A DNA stretch of 17,073 nucleotides from an uncultured Ruminococcus sp. (GTDB lineage Bacteria; Bacillota; Clostridia; Oscillospirales; Acutalibacteraceae), in NCBI GenBank assembly GCA_900539465.1, contig UQCF01000024.1, positions 1 through 17,073 of the forward strand. Reading direction: 5' to 3'. Within the stretch, counting starts at the first letter, position 1. Each line of letters opens with the position of its first letter. The translations under genes and the position numbers were made by a program. Under the pieces are notes generated by a model. The model was not told the origin of the DNA. It ran no database searches and saw only the letters and a program-made list of their open reading frames with translations. Of this stretch, positions 7,301 through 13,348 are shown one piece after another.

Positions 7301-9271
7301 GCGGCAAATTCGGGTGCGGTTGCTTCAACTGCGGCTCAGTTCTCCTCGGGCGAAATCGGCTGGAAGCTCAACGGCTCCGGTGCGGCACATTCACCCTACA
7401 TGCAGAATCTCGGCACGGACGCTTACCCGACCTTTGACGGCGCACAGATAAACAGAGTCGTTTACTCGGGTGAATACACCGGCACGGTTTACTGCAACGG
7501 CAGCACAACACTTCCTATGTATAAGGAGAACACAAACAATTACAACTGCTACCATTTTGTAGACTCCGACGGGGCAGAGTTCACAGGCAAAAACATTGCA
7601 AAAGACTATAACGTAACAGTAAGTTTCAAACATTCTTATGCCAACCCCGTTGTTGTTCCGCCTACCTGCACTGAGGACGGCTACACCGAATCCTACTGCA
7701 TAGGCTGCGGCGAAAAGCATACGGGCGATATAGTTAAGGCTCCCGGTCACCAAATCAAAGACACGGTTGTTGAGCCCACCTGCACGGCAGACGGCTACAC
7801 AGAGCACAGATGTATAAGAAACGGCTGTGACTATTGTGTTAAAGACACACCCACAAAGGCAACCGGTCACAATTTTGTTGTTATTCAAAAGGTTGAACCC
7901 ACACATAACTCACAGGGCTACTCGGTATATGAGTGCACAAAGTGCGGCGAAAGATATATCTCGGATTATGTAGACGCAAAGGGTCATACCTATGTTAAAA
8001 CAGAGGTTGCGGCAACCTGCACAAGCGGCGGATACACTCTTTGGACCTGCACAGACTGCGGCGACTTTTATAAGACAAACGAAACCGGGGCTCTCGGTCA
8101 CAACTACGAAGAAGAGGTTGTTGCTCCTACCTGCACAGATCAGGGCTACACGCTTCACACCTGCTCAAGATGCAACGATTCTTACAAAGATAATTTCGTT
8201 GCGGTTGACCCCAATGCACACCACTGGGTAACAAGCAAGTTTGACGGCACAAGCCACACCTTTGAGTGCACATATTGCCACAAGACAAGAGTGGAGCAGC
8301 ACGTTAAGGATATGGACGGCAAATGCCTTTGTGACGAAGAGTTTAAAGACGGCGCATACAAGGTTGACATTGTCTTTAACGGCGATGTAATCTGCTTCAA
8401 GTATATGCCTGTCGGCAGATACTTTGACTTCACATCGTTCTCTGTTCCCGTAAAATTCAGAGAGCCGTCATACAGAGTGGGTCACAAGACCACGCTTCTC
8501 CCCAGAGGCGAATATAAAGACCTTCAAAACGGCGATACAGCCACATATGACGCAAGGTTTGACCTCACGGATTATGCCGCACAGACATTTAACGTAAGCG
8601 TTGTCGATAAGGGAGTTAAGACCACAACTCAGTACAGCTGGGAGACTAAGGCAACCGCAAAAGCCAAGGGAACAGGCTTCCTTTATTGGACAGATGAATA
8701 CGGCAACATAGTCAGCACATACAAGACCTACTACTTCAAGGTCGTAAAAGACACAACTCTTACCGCGGTATATACAACGGATGTTTCTTCGCCCACAAGC
8801 GAAAAAGCGTTTATCAAAACCAACTTTGCCGAAAAGGGCGACGACGGTTCTCTCACCTTCTATTCGGAGCGCTGCGTAAATTATAAGAGCTATAAGATAC
8901 TCAGCCACGGCATACTTTTTGCACCGTCAAGTGCTGTCGGCAACGATTATGATTCGCTTTATACATCACTTGTCTGCTCAAGCGGCAACAGCAAGATTCT
9001 CGCTTATGACAAGCCTGTTGCAGAGGGCGAGACAACATCAAAGTGCTACGGTCAGTTCACCGTTGCAATACCCGAGAGCTACCTCACGGCAAACGGCCTC
9101 GGCGGCGAGCTTTGGTATGCAAGAGCATATGTCCTTGTCGAAACGGCAGACGGCAAACTCGAATATCACTACGGCGACATAGGCGAGTATGATTTATCAC
9201 AGGAAAAAGCACAGTTTGTAAGAAGAACAGACGTCAAGAACGATAATCTTCTCGTTCAGTCGGCAGATTAA
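1304..9271 (+). CDS. Giant exported GLUG-repeat surface protein (2655 aa)
   Basis: A very large exported protein, probably an adhesin or surface filament; its ligand is unknown. The ATG follows GGAAGAGGG (1291-1299) at good spacing. Residues 1 to about 22 look like a weak-n-region signal peptide. Two long modules follow (about 74-1000 and 1020-2046). Each opens with a related cap (AAKLRGFANAVTNGTTYQGS and HYSQFLSKVNTGTTFAGEKV, then FRGTFDGN or FRGIFEGN) and continues with dozens of GGIVGY/GGLVG units typical of GLUG motifs, which are expected to fold as a right-handed beta-helix. Residues 2009-2046 resemble the closing segment of such domains (SSGEIGWKLN to YPTFDG). Residues 2118-2343 hold five C-x-x-C repeats plus a degenerate sixth. 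Two further domains fill about 2345-2500 and 2500-2655. I see no LPXTG, SLH or dockerin anchor. It is followed immediately by a small acidic gene. Confidence 0.85.
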   Translation: MKIIAWILSLLMVFVSVPPTVTEEAVKSAADVLESISFDSSADTDEVTLDAITEVSTWDGSSAVTPTYSSAEGAYIIDSAAKLRGFANAVTNGTTYQGSTVKLTVNINWNGKEWTKIGTGSDRAFRGTFDGNGCYVSNYKHTSPGDVSGFFGFLYGATVKNLVLKNITANNGNRYIGLFSGSSNGTTTIDNVDIQDSTFTATYRSTKGGRHGQSGVLFGVVDGGTLNIKNCDFTNVDASINDTRGGIIIGNAYSGATVNITNCTLNDAQYVSNDKDVGLAVGCAEGPINIDGLTVTGGSKVSGWENIGLVGYASTTCSAKNITLDGFTVNRVGANNAGGIFGTANGACTISNVNATNLVITTAQSSHAGGLVGLANNGLTISNVNMTGTKITGSGTDNGGVAGYTKGLCSYTDITMNGLTLSGASTTMGGVVAYFNSGASTTFRRIILKGNISLTNTGGDKSGDILGQNDSNNPLYFYDINTKDAVITRNVSDKSYQGHLAGGSNGDVTISTQSYTYNELPALTNFNQGGYYVGGLIGNGEGKTVTINNTRINGAINVRAGKDSSNYENAGGLVGKAGTVNVNNVVVGGNITVQGSSYVGGIAGYLSGGYTVKNFNIGSNSISVTAYGECAGGLVGKQDGTGSTCTVSDLTLNKVVVSATGALAAGVCGYARGATTLTNFVIGYANVKSTGNIKVGGFFGSMDNKLTLTKCEITDGDIRGYQCVGGLVGYFNNSGQTLIIEECKNGADIASNRTDSSEVNGGIGGLIGETYRSSSTSISGSSNTGKIWSTSATSKVKYFGGLVGLAQTKLTISSSYNTGAVNGNSCNGGIIGHSNSDLTVQYCYNKGEVKANSSTMISSSYVQAGGIAGLITGTATIEYCFNRGYVRGYSSSAHYVGGIVGHLNNGSAVVQYCYNTGAVAYSTLTNTSYSSGYFRGTVAGKNTAGTIRYCYSDQGSASYLYGSNAGTVTGNNYVASANLKGSKYVSNTQLGTVYYTTDDTMKNNGYPILYWMGDPFKQNDEGVWEIWTVGHYSQFLSKVNTGTTFAGEKVRLMADVDLSTLESTTSIGGNGSKNYGFRGIFEGNNFSFLNFNLDNGSTSYTGFFGYVNGATIKDLTLDGFKIKGGQYTGGFVGYAEGSCTFTNLKIKNGISVSGGEDTGGVIGYSLNKLTLNGFTATGTIDVNCGQYSGGILGATPENIEFKNISLGAVDIDATSSYIGGVAGLIDGTAASSINKISATGEINVYTSSGSSIGGIVGRTDGNFTLGTANGDAGSKSVLSNIVVTSANGQCIGGLFGNHSDSGAAHYIFNVKTGDVTVNGTGGYLSGAIAFSRNGVTINTLEMGNIRVNGTNGQSVGGIIGYAGGTVGIHNAYGANKAGTIYVKTTGKYVSGLVAEVGSSVGITGFTTGIITVDAGGGTDAAGYVANCSAMVSITGCTTPTVYVYGTGNTRGGLVGYANTSATISSSSLTNAYIGTSSYKAGSGAGGIVGYCNGKVSISSMNTNISTVYSSNENVGGAIGYCTGASITNTSLGTVSVTSGGNCKGGFIGKSAGNNAVTFTGSNSIGAITMNSAGSYVGMFIGSCEGMLTVSGQNATVPNNFTYVGSGDNNYSRIGAIAGYTNGANISGYAFGNITIGSETNRACNYNGGFVGECGSSFTLKNCSAESIKVYAASAYKGSGTFSHSSSVSYNGGIVGKVNGNADVNTLEIGSLTLTSEGTYAGGISGNVTGTTKLYNVSILGSSSSVVNKMPDTGGMIGYAAGAVTAENCVNHASVTFAECRAYNEEKASKLGGIIGTLGNNASTFKNCENYGTVTQSASNFNYTGGIVGATYGAVTFTDCANYGTISATGAHTGGILGGFSSNVAATFTNCTNTANVTGAECVGGICGRQYSSSGASTKLVNTGNITGTSYYVGGIFGAIDNDTDVRYAYNWGNVKGSASAVGGIVGRHNSSLSEVKDCYNKGTVSGTSNIGAISGELASGASIKNCYYLNSSCSYGAASAANSGAVASTAAQFSSGEIGWKLNGSGAAHSPYMQNLGTDAYPTFDGAQINRVVYSGEYTGTVYCNGSTTLPMYKENTNNYNCYHFVDSDGAEFTGKNIAKDYNVTVSFKHSYANPVVVPPTCTEDGYTESYCIGCGEKHTGDIVKAPGHQIKDTVVEPTCTADGYTEHRCIRNGCDYCVKDTPTKATGHNFVVIQKVEPTHNSQGYSVYECTKCGERYISDYVDAKGHTYVKTEVAATCTSGGYTLWTCTDCGDFYKTNETGALGHNYEEEVVAPTCTDQGYTLHTCSRCNDSYKDNFVAVDPNAHHWVTSKFDGTSHTFECTYCHKTRVEQHVKDMDGKCLCDEEFKDGAYKVDIVFNGDVICFKYMPVGRYFDFTSFSVPVKFREPSYRVGHKTTLLPRGEYKDLQNGDTATYDARFDLTDYAAQTFNVSVVDKGVKTTTQYSWETKATAKAKGTGFLYWTDEYGNIVSTYKTYYFKVVKDTTLTAVYTTDVSSPTSEKAFIKTNFAEKGDDGSLTFYSERCVNYKSYKILSHGILFAPSSAVGNDYDSLYTSLVCSSGNSKILAYDKPVAEGETTSKCYGQFTVAIPESYLTANGLGGELWYARAYVLVETADGKLEYHYGDIGEYDLSQEKAQFVRRTDVKNDNLLVQSAD
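1523..4300 (+). repeat. GLUG repeat module A
   Basis: This segment encodes residues of about 74-1000: an N-terminal cap followed by degenerate repeats of roughly 20-45 residues, each centred on a G-G-[ILV]-[VI]-G core. Such arrays build one beta-helix coil per repeat. The later coils carry cysteine/tyrosine signatures (YCYN, YCFN), suggesting a sub-block. It ends near a YPILYWMGDP segment that resembles the closing motif of these domains. Confidence 0.75.
4363..7442 (+). repeat. GLUG repeat module B, a likely internal duplication of module A
   Basis: This segment encodes residues of about 1020-2046. Its opening (HYSQFLSKVNTG, then KVRLMADVDL and FRGIFEGNN) matches the order of elements opening module A, followed by a second GLUG array and a closing YPTFDG segment. 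The shared order of cap, repeat array and closing motif supports an ancient duplication. The copies are diverged at the base level, so an assembly duplication is unlikely. Confidence 0.65.
7654..8335 (+). repeat. Cysteine-rich C-x-x-C/G-H repeat block in the giant protein
   Basis: Five repeats of about 38-41 residues start near 7657, 7774, 7897, 8010 and 8122. Each follows the pattern P-T-C-T-x-x-G-Y-T, about 3 residues, C-x-x-C, about 12 residues, A-x-G-H. Observed cores include CIGC, CTKC, CTDC and CSRC. In repeat 2 the core is expanded (CIRNGCDYC); in repeat 3 the first cysteine is replaced by histidine (PTHNSQGY). A degenerate sixth unit has CTYC. The four Cys/His positions per unit suggest metal binding or disulfides; this is inference. 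Similar repeats occur in surface proteins of gut Clostridia. Confidence 0.75.
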
Positions 9272-9282
9272 GGAGGGGCAAA

Positions 9283-9444
9283 ATGAATTACGAAAAACCT
9301 TTTATAAAGGCACAGAGATTTTCTGTTCAGTGCTTCCTTGCAGATTCGTCTAACGATGATGAGCTTCCTCCCAACCCCGATGAGGATCACGATGTATTCC
9401 CCGATGCTTTCGGTGACGCATTGACAAACATTTTTGATATTTGA
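9283..9444 (+). CDS. Small acidic protein (53 aa) coupled to the giant surface-protein gene
   Basis: An unrecognised 53-residue protein. It begins MNYEKPFIKAQRFSVQ, carries one cysteine (residue 17), and has an acidic, proline-containing middle (DDELPPNPDEDHD) and a C-terminus ending ALTNIFDI. It has no signal peptide or membrane segment. The start is well supported: AGGAGGGG (9271-9278) overlaps the last base of the upstream TAA stop and lies 4 bases before the ATG. The gene is therefore co-transcribed with, and probably translationally coupled to, the giant gene, and a terminator follows 11 bases after its stop. The N-terminal Y-E-K-P pattern resembles short proteins of unknown function that I associate with gut Firmicutes; I could not check this by search. 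Possible roles, all speculative, are an export or folding helper, a peptide precursor or a regulator. Confidence 0.75.
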   Translation: MNYEKPFIKAQRFSVQCFLADSSNDDELPPNPDEDHDVFPDAFGDALTNIFDI

Positions 9445-9455
9445 TTTTCAAAACA

Positions 9456-9488
9456 CAGGGGGCGTTTAATACACGCTCCCTGTTTTTG
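9456..9488 (+). terminator. Intrinsic terminator after the small acidic gene
   Basis: CAGGGGGCGT (9456-9465) pairs with ACGCTCCCTG (9473-9482), a 10-bp stem with one G-U pair and a 7-base loop, followed by TTTTT. It closes the transcript of the giant gene and its small partner. Only 18 bases separate it from the next start codon. The dockerin gene therefore depends on read-through or on a weak promoter overlapping the hairpin (TTGATT at 9441-9446, TTTAAT at 9465-9470, spacer 18). Confidence 0.85.
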
Positions 9489-9505
9489 CTAAAGAGAGGA
9501 AATTT

Positions 9506-11041
9506 ATGAAAACAAAAAAGCTTATATCAATGTGTCTGTGCTTGCTTTTGATTACCGGTATCAGTGCCCATGCCGCAGAAACAGACGGAAAAAAGACCGA
9601 TTTCTATTTGAATTACGGCAGTGTCACAATCGGCGAAAACAGTGTGTCGGGCTATGACTCAAAAGGTCAAAAGGTCACCGTTCCCGATGCGGACGGCTAC
9701 CGAATTAGGCAGAGCAATAATCAGTTTGCAACGCAAAACAACATAACGGTTGAGTCGGCACGGGCAGATATAGAGCTTGACGGCATAAATATAGACTGCT
9801 CCGATGTTTTCGGAACTGCGGCTTTTATGATAGACGGCAGCTCAATGGTTAATATAACTCTAAAAAGAAATAATTTTCTCTCGGGCGGCGAGAGCAAGGC
9901 CGGGCTTGAAATAGGCACCTTTGCCGAGACAGTGATAAACGGTGACGGCTCATTAAAGGTCGTCAGCAAAAACGGTGCGGCGGCAATCGGCGGCGGCGGA
10001 ACAAACCCATGCGGCGTGCTTGTAATAAACGGAGGATATATTGTTGCGGACGGCAGCGGCAGTTCTTCGGGTGCGGGCATAGGCGGCGGCTGCAACGCCT
10101 CCGGCGGAACTATCACGATAAACGGAGGATATGTTGAAGCTGTCGGCGGAGAGTATTCAGCAGGTATAGGCGGCGGCGGTTCGGCCGGCGCGGGCGGCAA
10201 TATAACAATAAACGGCGGCACGGTTACGGCAACCGGCGGCATTTATGCCGCAGGCATAGGCGGCGGCAGAGTCGGCAAGTGCGCATCGGTTATAATCGGC
10301 GGCGGCTCTGTTAAAGCGGTTGCGGGCGAAAACTGCAAAAACGCAATCGGCGGCGGCTACGGCAGACCGGCGGCGGAAATTACCGATTCCTCCGGGAACA
10401 AAATGACCTGCGTCAAAATTGATGCGGAAGCCGGGGAAGGGGATTTAAGCCTTAAGCTTGACGGCAAAATGACCGGCATTCGCTATGCTCACCCGGATGA
10501 CGGCTGCCTTTATCTCTATCTCAAAGACGGAGAATATAGCGCGCTTGTCACATCGCGTTATTCAAAATCCGCATATTTTACCATAACCGTCAATAATCCT
10601 GATTTTACGGCAGAAAAAACGCTTGCTGAAATGCTTGCCTTGGCGGACGGTTCGGCTCTCAGCCTTTCCGGCAAGCTTTTAAAAGGTGACTTCTCTTCTG
10701 TCGGCAATATAAAAAGTCAGTTTACAAACAGCGAAAGCAAGCTTTTTTTAACTGACGAAAACGGCATTGAAACAGACGACTTTGAAAAATTTGCAACAGG
10801 GCAGGGGATTACGCTTAAATCCGGCGACGACGAGCTTGACCGTGCCGAAATCGTCATTTCGGGTGATGCGGATTGCGACGGAGAAATAAACGCCGCGGAT
10901 GCGGTTATTGCTCAGGCGATTCAAACGGGGATTTTGACAAATTGCGGCGCGGCTGTTCTTTCTGCGGCAGATGCTGACGGCAATGGAACGATAGACGATG
11001 CGGATATAACGATTCTTATTAACGCAGGGCTTAAAAAATAA
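9506..11041 (+). CDS. Secreted glycine-rich beta-helix protein with C-terminal dockerin
   Basis: A 511-residue exported protein expected to dock onto a cohesin-bearing scaffold at the cell surface. Residues 1 to about 24 are a clear signal peptide (MKTKKLISMCLCLLLI, AHA cleavage region). Residues 60-160 look like a beta-helix or carbohydrate-binding region similar to Cthe_2159-type domains. Residues 171-289 are four glycine-rich coils of about 30 residues, each with an ITINGG and an AGIGGG element. Residues 290-448 are unassigned. Residues 449-511 form a type I dockerin with two calcium loops, at D454/D456/D458 to D465 and D489/D491/N493 to D500. No catalytic domain is evident, so it is more likely a binding or structural module than an enzyme. 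The RBS is AGAGAGG (9493-9499). Confidence 0.8.
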   Translation: MKTKKLISMCLCLLLITGISAHAAETDGKKTDFYLNYGSVTIGENSVSGYDSKGQKVTVPDADGYRIRQSNNQFATQNNITVESARADIELDGINIDCSDVFGTAAFMIDGSSMVNITLKRNNFLSGGESKAGLEIGTFAETVINGDGSLKVVSKNGAAAIGGGGTNPCGVLVINGGYIVADGSGSSSGAGIGGGCNASGGTITINGGYVEAVGGEYSAGIGGGGSAGAGGNITINGGTVTATGGIYAAGIGGGRVGKCASVIIGGGSVKAVAGENCKNAIGGGYGRPAAEITDSSGNKMTCVKIDAEAGEGDLSLKLDGKMTGIRYAHPDDGCLYLYLKDGEYSALVTSRYSKSAYFTITVNNPDFTAEKTLAEMLALADGSALSLSGKLLKGDFSSVGNIKSQFTNSESKLFLTDENGIETDDFEKFATGQGITLKSGDDELDRAEIVISGDADCDGEINAADAVIAQAIQTGILTNCGAAVLSAADADGNGTIDDADITILINAGLKK

Positions 11042-11047
11042 TTTTTA

Positions 11048-11076
11048 TTGACAAACAAAGCTTATTGCTATATAGT
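11048..11076 (+). promoter_or_regulatory. Promoter of the GH39-like gene and transporter
   Basis: TTGACA (11048-11053), a 17-base spacer and TATAGT (11071-11076) form a near-perfect sigma-A promoter starting 7 bases after the stop of the dockerin gene. The predicted start, about 11083, falls within the left arm of the following terminator hairpin. Confidence 0.8.
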
Positions 11077-11115
11077 AAAAGGCGCGGCCGAGCACCGCGT
11101 CTTTTACTTTTTTTT
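11077..11115 (+). terminator. Intrinsic terminator of the dockerin gene
   Basis: AAAAGGCGCGG (11077-11087) pairs with CCGCGTCTTTT (11095-11105), an 11-bp stem with one G-U pair, followed by AC and a run of eight or more T. It stops transcripts from the dockerin gene. RNA begun at the promoter just upstream would lack most of the left arm and so should escape it. Confidence 0.75.
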
Positions 11116-11126
11116 GGAGGGAAACT

Positions 11127-12425
11127 ATGAAACTTACAGTTGACCGAGACAGAATTACAGGCAAAATAAAGCCCATGAATGCCGTGAACAACGGCCCGGT
11201 ATATACAGAAAATGCCGATCAAAACGATACCAATCTCTATTATTACAGAGATGCGGGTATTCCTTATGCCAGAACGCATGACGCGTCTATTTGCTATGAT
11301 TACGGCGGAGAGCATACGGTAGATATTATCAATATTTTTACCGATTTTGACGCCGACCCCTATGACCCCGCCTCCTATGATTTTTCCCTTACGGATATGT
11401 ATCTCAATAACATTCGGCTTGCCGGTACAAAGACTTTTTTTCGCCTCGGCAACAAAATAGAGCACTGGCCTAAACACTACGGCATTTTGCCGCCAAAGGA
11501 TGCAAAAAAATGGGCTGTGATATGCGAGCATATAATACGCCATTATAATGAGGGCTGGGCAGACGGCTTTAGCATGGATATTGAATACTGGGAGATATGG
11601 AATGAACCAGATTTTAACGGCAAATGCTGGGCGGGTACTCCCGAGCAGTTCCATGAGCTTTTTGCCGTTACGGCAAAGCATTTAAAAAAATGCTTCCCCA
11701 ACCTTAAAATAGGCGGTCCTGCGGTGTGCGGTTACAATGAAGAGTGGCTTGTTCCGTTCTTTGAAAAAATGAGAGAAGAAAACGTGCCTATGGATTTTTA
11801 TTCGTGGCACTGCTATGCCTCCGATGTCAAGAAAATTACGGATGACGTGCAAAAGCACCGCGCACTCCTTGATAAATACGGCTATAATGCCGCCGAGAGC
11901 ATTCTCAACGAATGGAATTATGTTCGGGGTTGGAGTGCGGACGAGTGGAAATACAGCAAAAAAACAATAAATTCCATAAAGGGAGCGGCATTTGTTTCTG
12001 CGGTGATGTCTGCCTGCCAGCATGAAAATCTTGATATGCTGATGTATTATGACGCGCGGATAAATTCCACTATGAATTGCTTGTTTGACTCATGCACTTG
12101 TGAGCCGAAGAAGGGTTATTATCCTATAAAAATATGGGGCGAAATGCTTAAAATGGCAGATGAATGTGAAACGGTTTGCACCGTTCCGGATATATATGCT
12201 GCCTCTGCCGTCAAAAACGGCGAGAGCTTAACGCTTGTAACTTATTATACAGATGACGATAACGCCCTGCCGCGCAGATTTACGGTGGATATGAAAAAAG
12301 ATTCTCTTTACACCGTTTGCCTGCTGAATGAAGAACACGACATGATTCCTTTTGAGACAATAGCTTCCGATAACGGCTGCTTCAGCTTAACAATGCAGCC
12401 GAATACCGTGGTGGTAATAAAATAA
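11127..12425 (+). CDS. GH39-like glycoside hydrolase (beta-xylosidase family), cytoplasmic
   Basis: A 432-residue clan-A TIM-barrel glycosidase resembling family GH39, whose members remove beta-xylosyl or related residues with retention of configuration. The N-terminal NAVNNGPV segment is typical of the family. EIWNEPDF carries the expected acid/base Glu160 in the N-E-P motif; SILNEWNYV carries the expected nucleophile Glu262. Residues of about 360-432 form a short beta-sandwich-like end, so the protein is shorter than usual GH39 enzymes of about 500 residues. There is no signal peptide, so it should act on imported oligosaccharides in the cytoplasm. GGAGGG (11116-11121) supports the ATG. The stop codon overlaps the start of the transporter gene by one base. 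Substrate specificity cannot be told from the sequence. Confidence 0.85.
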   Translation: MKLTVDRDRITGKIKPMNAVNNGPVYTENADQNDTNLYYYRDAGIPYARTHDASICYDYGGEHTVDIINIFTDFDADPYDPASYDFSLTDMYLNNIRLAGTKTFFRLGNKIEHWPKHYGILPPKDAKKWAVICEHIIRHYNEGWADGFSMDIEYWEIWNEPDFNGKCWAGTPEQFHELFAVTAKHLKKCFPNLKIGGPAVCGYNEEWLVPFFEKMREENVPMDFYSWHCYASDVKKITDDVQKHRALLDKYGYNAAESILNEWNYVRGWSADEWKYSKKTINSIKGAAFVSAVMSACQHENLDMLMYYDARINSTMNCLFDSCTCEPKKGYYPIKIWGEMLKMADECETVCTVPDIYAASAVKNGESLTLVTYYTDDDNALPRRFTVDMKKDSLYTVCLLNEEHDMIPFETIASDNGCFSLTMQPNTVVVIK

Positions 12426-13312
12426 TGACCGAATATATTTTTCTTTTTATTATACTTTTATTAAGATTTCCGCAAAATCTTTTCAACAAAAAGCTCAGCG
12501 GAATAGTGAACGGCTCCGGCACATATTTTTTATACGGAGCATACAACTATCTTCTTGCGGGAGCTGTTGCGCTTGCCATGATGCTTTTGGGCGGAACCTA
12601 CACAATAAGCCTGCCGGCCTTGGGCATATCGGCTCTCGGCGCGCTGTCGCTTGCACTCAATCTTTATTGCAGCCTTGAGGCTCTTAAAAGCGGCGTAATG
12701 GTGCTTGCTTCGCTTGCAGGCTCGGCAGGTCTTTTGCTGCCGTGCATAACGGGCATATTTATGTTTGACGAGCCTATGAGCGCGGTTCAGTTTATCGGCA
12801 TCGGGCTGCTCATTTTCTCGGGCTGGCTTCTTATCGGCTACTCAAAGGAGCAGACGGGCAGCTTTACCATGAGAACAATGCTTCTCCTTTTGGGCAGTAT
12901 GCTCTCAAACGGCATGGTTATGGTTTCGCAAAAAATGTTTTCTAAATTTTTGCCGAACGAGAGCGCATCGGTATTTTCTTTTCTTGCATTTGGGCTTCTC
13001 GGGGTAGGTATGCTTATTTTTCTTATTCCTTATCTGTGCAAAAAAGAGGAGCGAGCAAAGCTTAAAAAAACACCAAAAACACTTTTTGTTTACGGTGCGG
13101 TTCTGTCAATAATACTGCTTATTATTAACCAGCTTGCAACCTCTGCCGCAAGGGTAGTGCCGTCTGCCGTCATGTTCCCGATAAACGACGGCGGAGCGAC
13201 CATAATCGCGGCGATTACGGCGGCAATATTCTTTAAAGAGAAGCTGACCGTGCGCAGTGTGTGCGGATTGATAACAGGCATTGTCTCTTTGATTGTTATA
13301 AATATGTTTTAA
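12425..13312 (+). CDS. DMT/EamA-superfamily transporter, about ten helices
   Basis: A 295-residue integral membrane protein made almost wholly of hydrophobic segments. It is consistent with ten transmembrane helices in two similar halves, the usual layout of drug/metabolite transporters. The first half includes the LEALKSGVMVLASLAGSAGL segment and an FMFDEPMS loop; the second half includes NDGGATIIAAITAAIFFKEK, and this repeated acid-containing end-of-helix pattern (DEP, KEK) is typical of EamA domains. The start codon overlaps the GH39 stop as TAATG, so translation is coupled and depends little on its own weak GGTGGT site. Co-expression suggests handling of a sugar or metabolite linked to the glycosidase. 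DMT proteins also include exporters, so the direction of transport is open. Confidence 0.8.
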   Translation: MTEYIFLFIILLLRFPQNLFNKKLSGIVNGSGTYFLYGAYNYLLAGAVALAMMLLGGTYTISLPALGISALGALSLALNLYCSLEALKSGVMVLASLAGSAGLLLPCITGIFMFDEPMSAVQFIGIGLLIFSGWLLIGYSKEQTGSFTMRTMLLLLGSMLSNGMVMVSQKMFSKFLPNESASVFSFLAFGLLGVGMLIFLIPYLCKKEERAKLKKTPKTLFVYGAVLSIILLIINQLATSAARVVPSAVMFPINDGGATIIAAITAAIFFKEKLTVRSVCGLITGIVSLIVINMF

Positions 13313-13319
13313 CTCGCAT

Positions 13320-13348
13320 GGGCTGCCGCCGAATACGGCAGCTCCTTT
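13320..13348. terminator. Shared terminator between convergent genes
   Basis: GGGCTGCCG (13320-13328) pairs with CGGCAGCTC (13336-13344) around a 7-base loop, followed by TTTTT on the plus strand. It terminates the GH39-transporter transcript. It also lies directly beyond the stop of the convergent flippase gene and could serve that strand, although the minus-strand T-tract is poor. Confidence 0.75.

Noticed and set aside
7391..7906. Minus-strand open frame of 171 codons inside the giant gene
   Set aside because: It is antisense to clear coding sequence and rich in Cys/Val/Ala from reversed codons, with no family features. Other long antisense frames in this gene (for example 6707-7147 and 8468-8908) are rejected for the same reason.
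1304..9271. Giant gene as an assembly artefact of collapsed or duplicated repeats
   Set aside because: The frame stays open for 2655 codons and repeat units differ throughout at the base level, so real diverged repeats are more likely; a collapsed unit cannot be wholly excluded.
9721..10242. Minus-strand proline-rich frame inside the dockerin gene
   Set aside because: The proline runs are the complement of the glycine-rich GGCGGC repeats on the plus strand, and no start signals are present.
11031..11681. Minus-strand frame of 216 codons opposite the GH39-like gene
   Set aside because: It would run against the promoter, the terminator and a gene with intact catalytic motifs; it has no recognisable domain.
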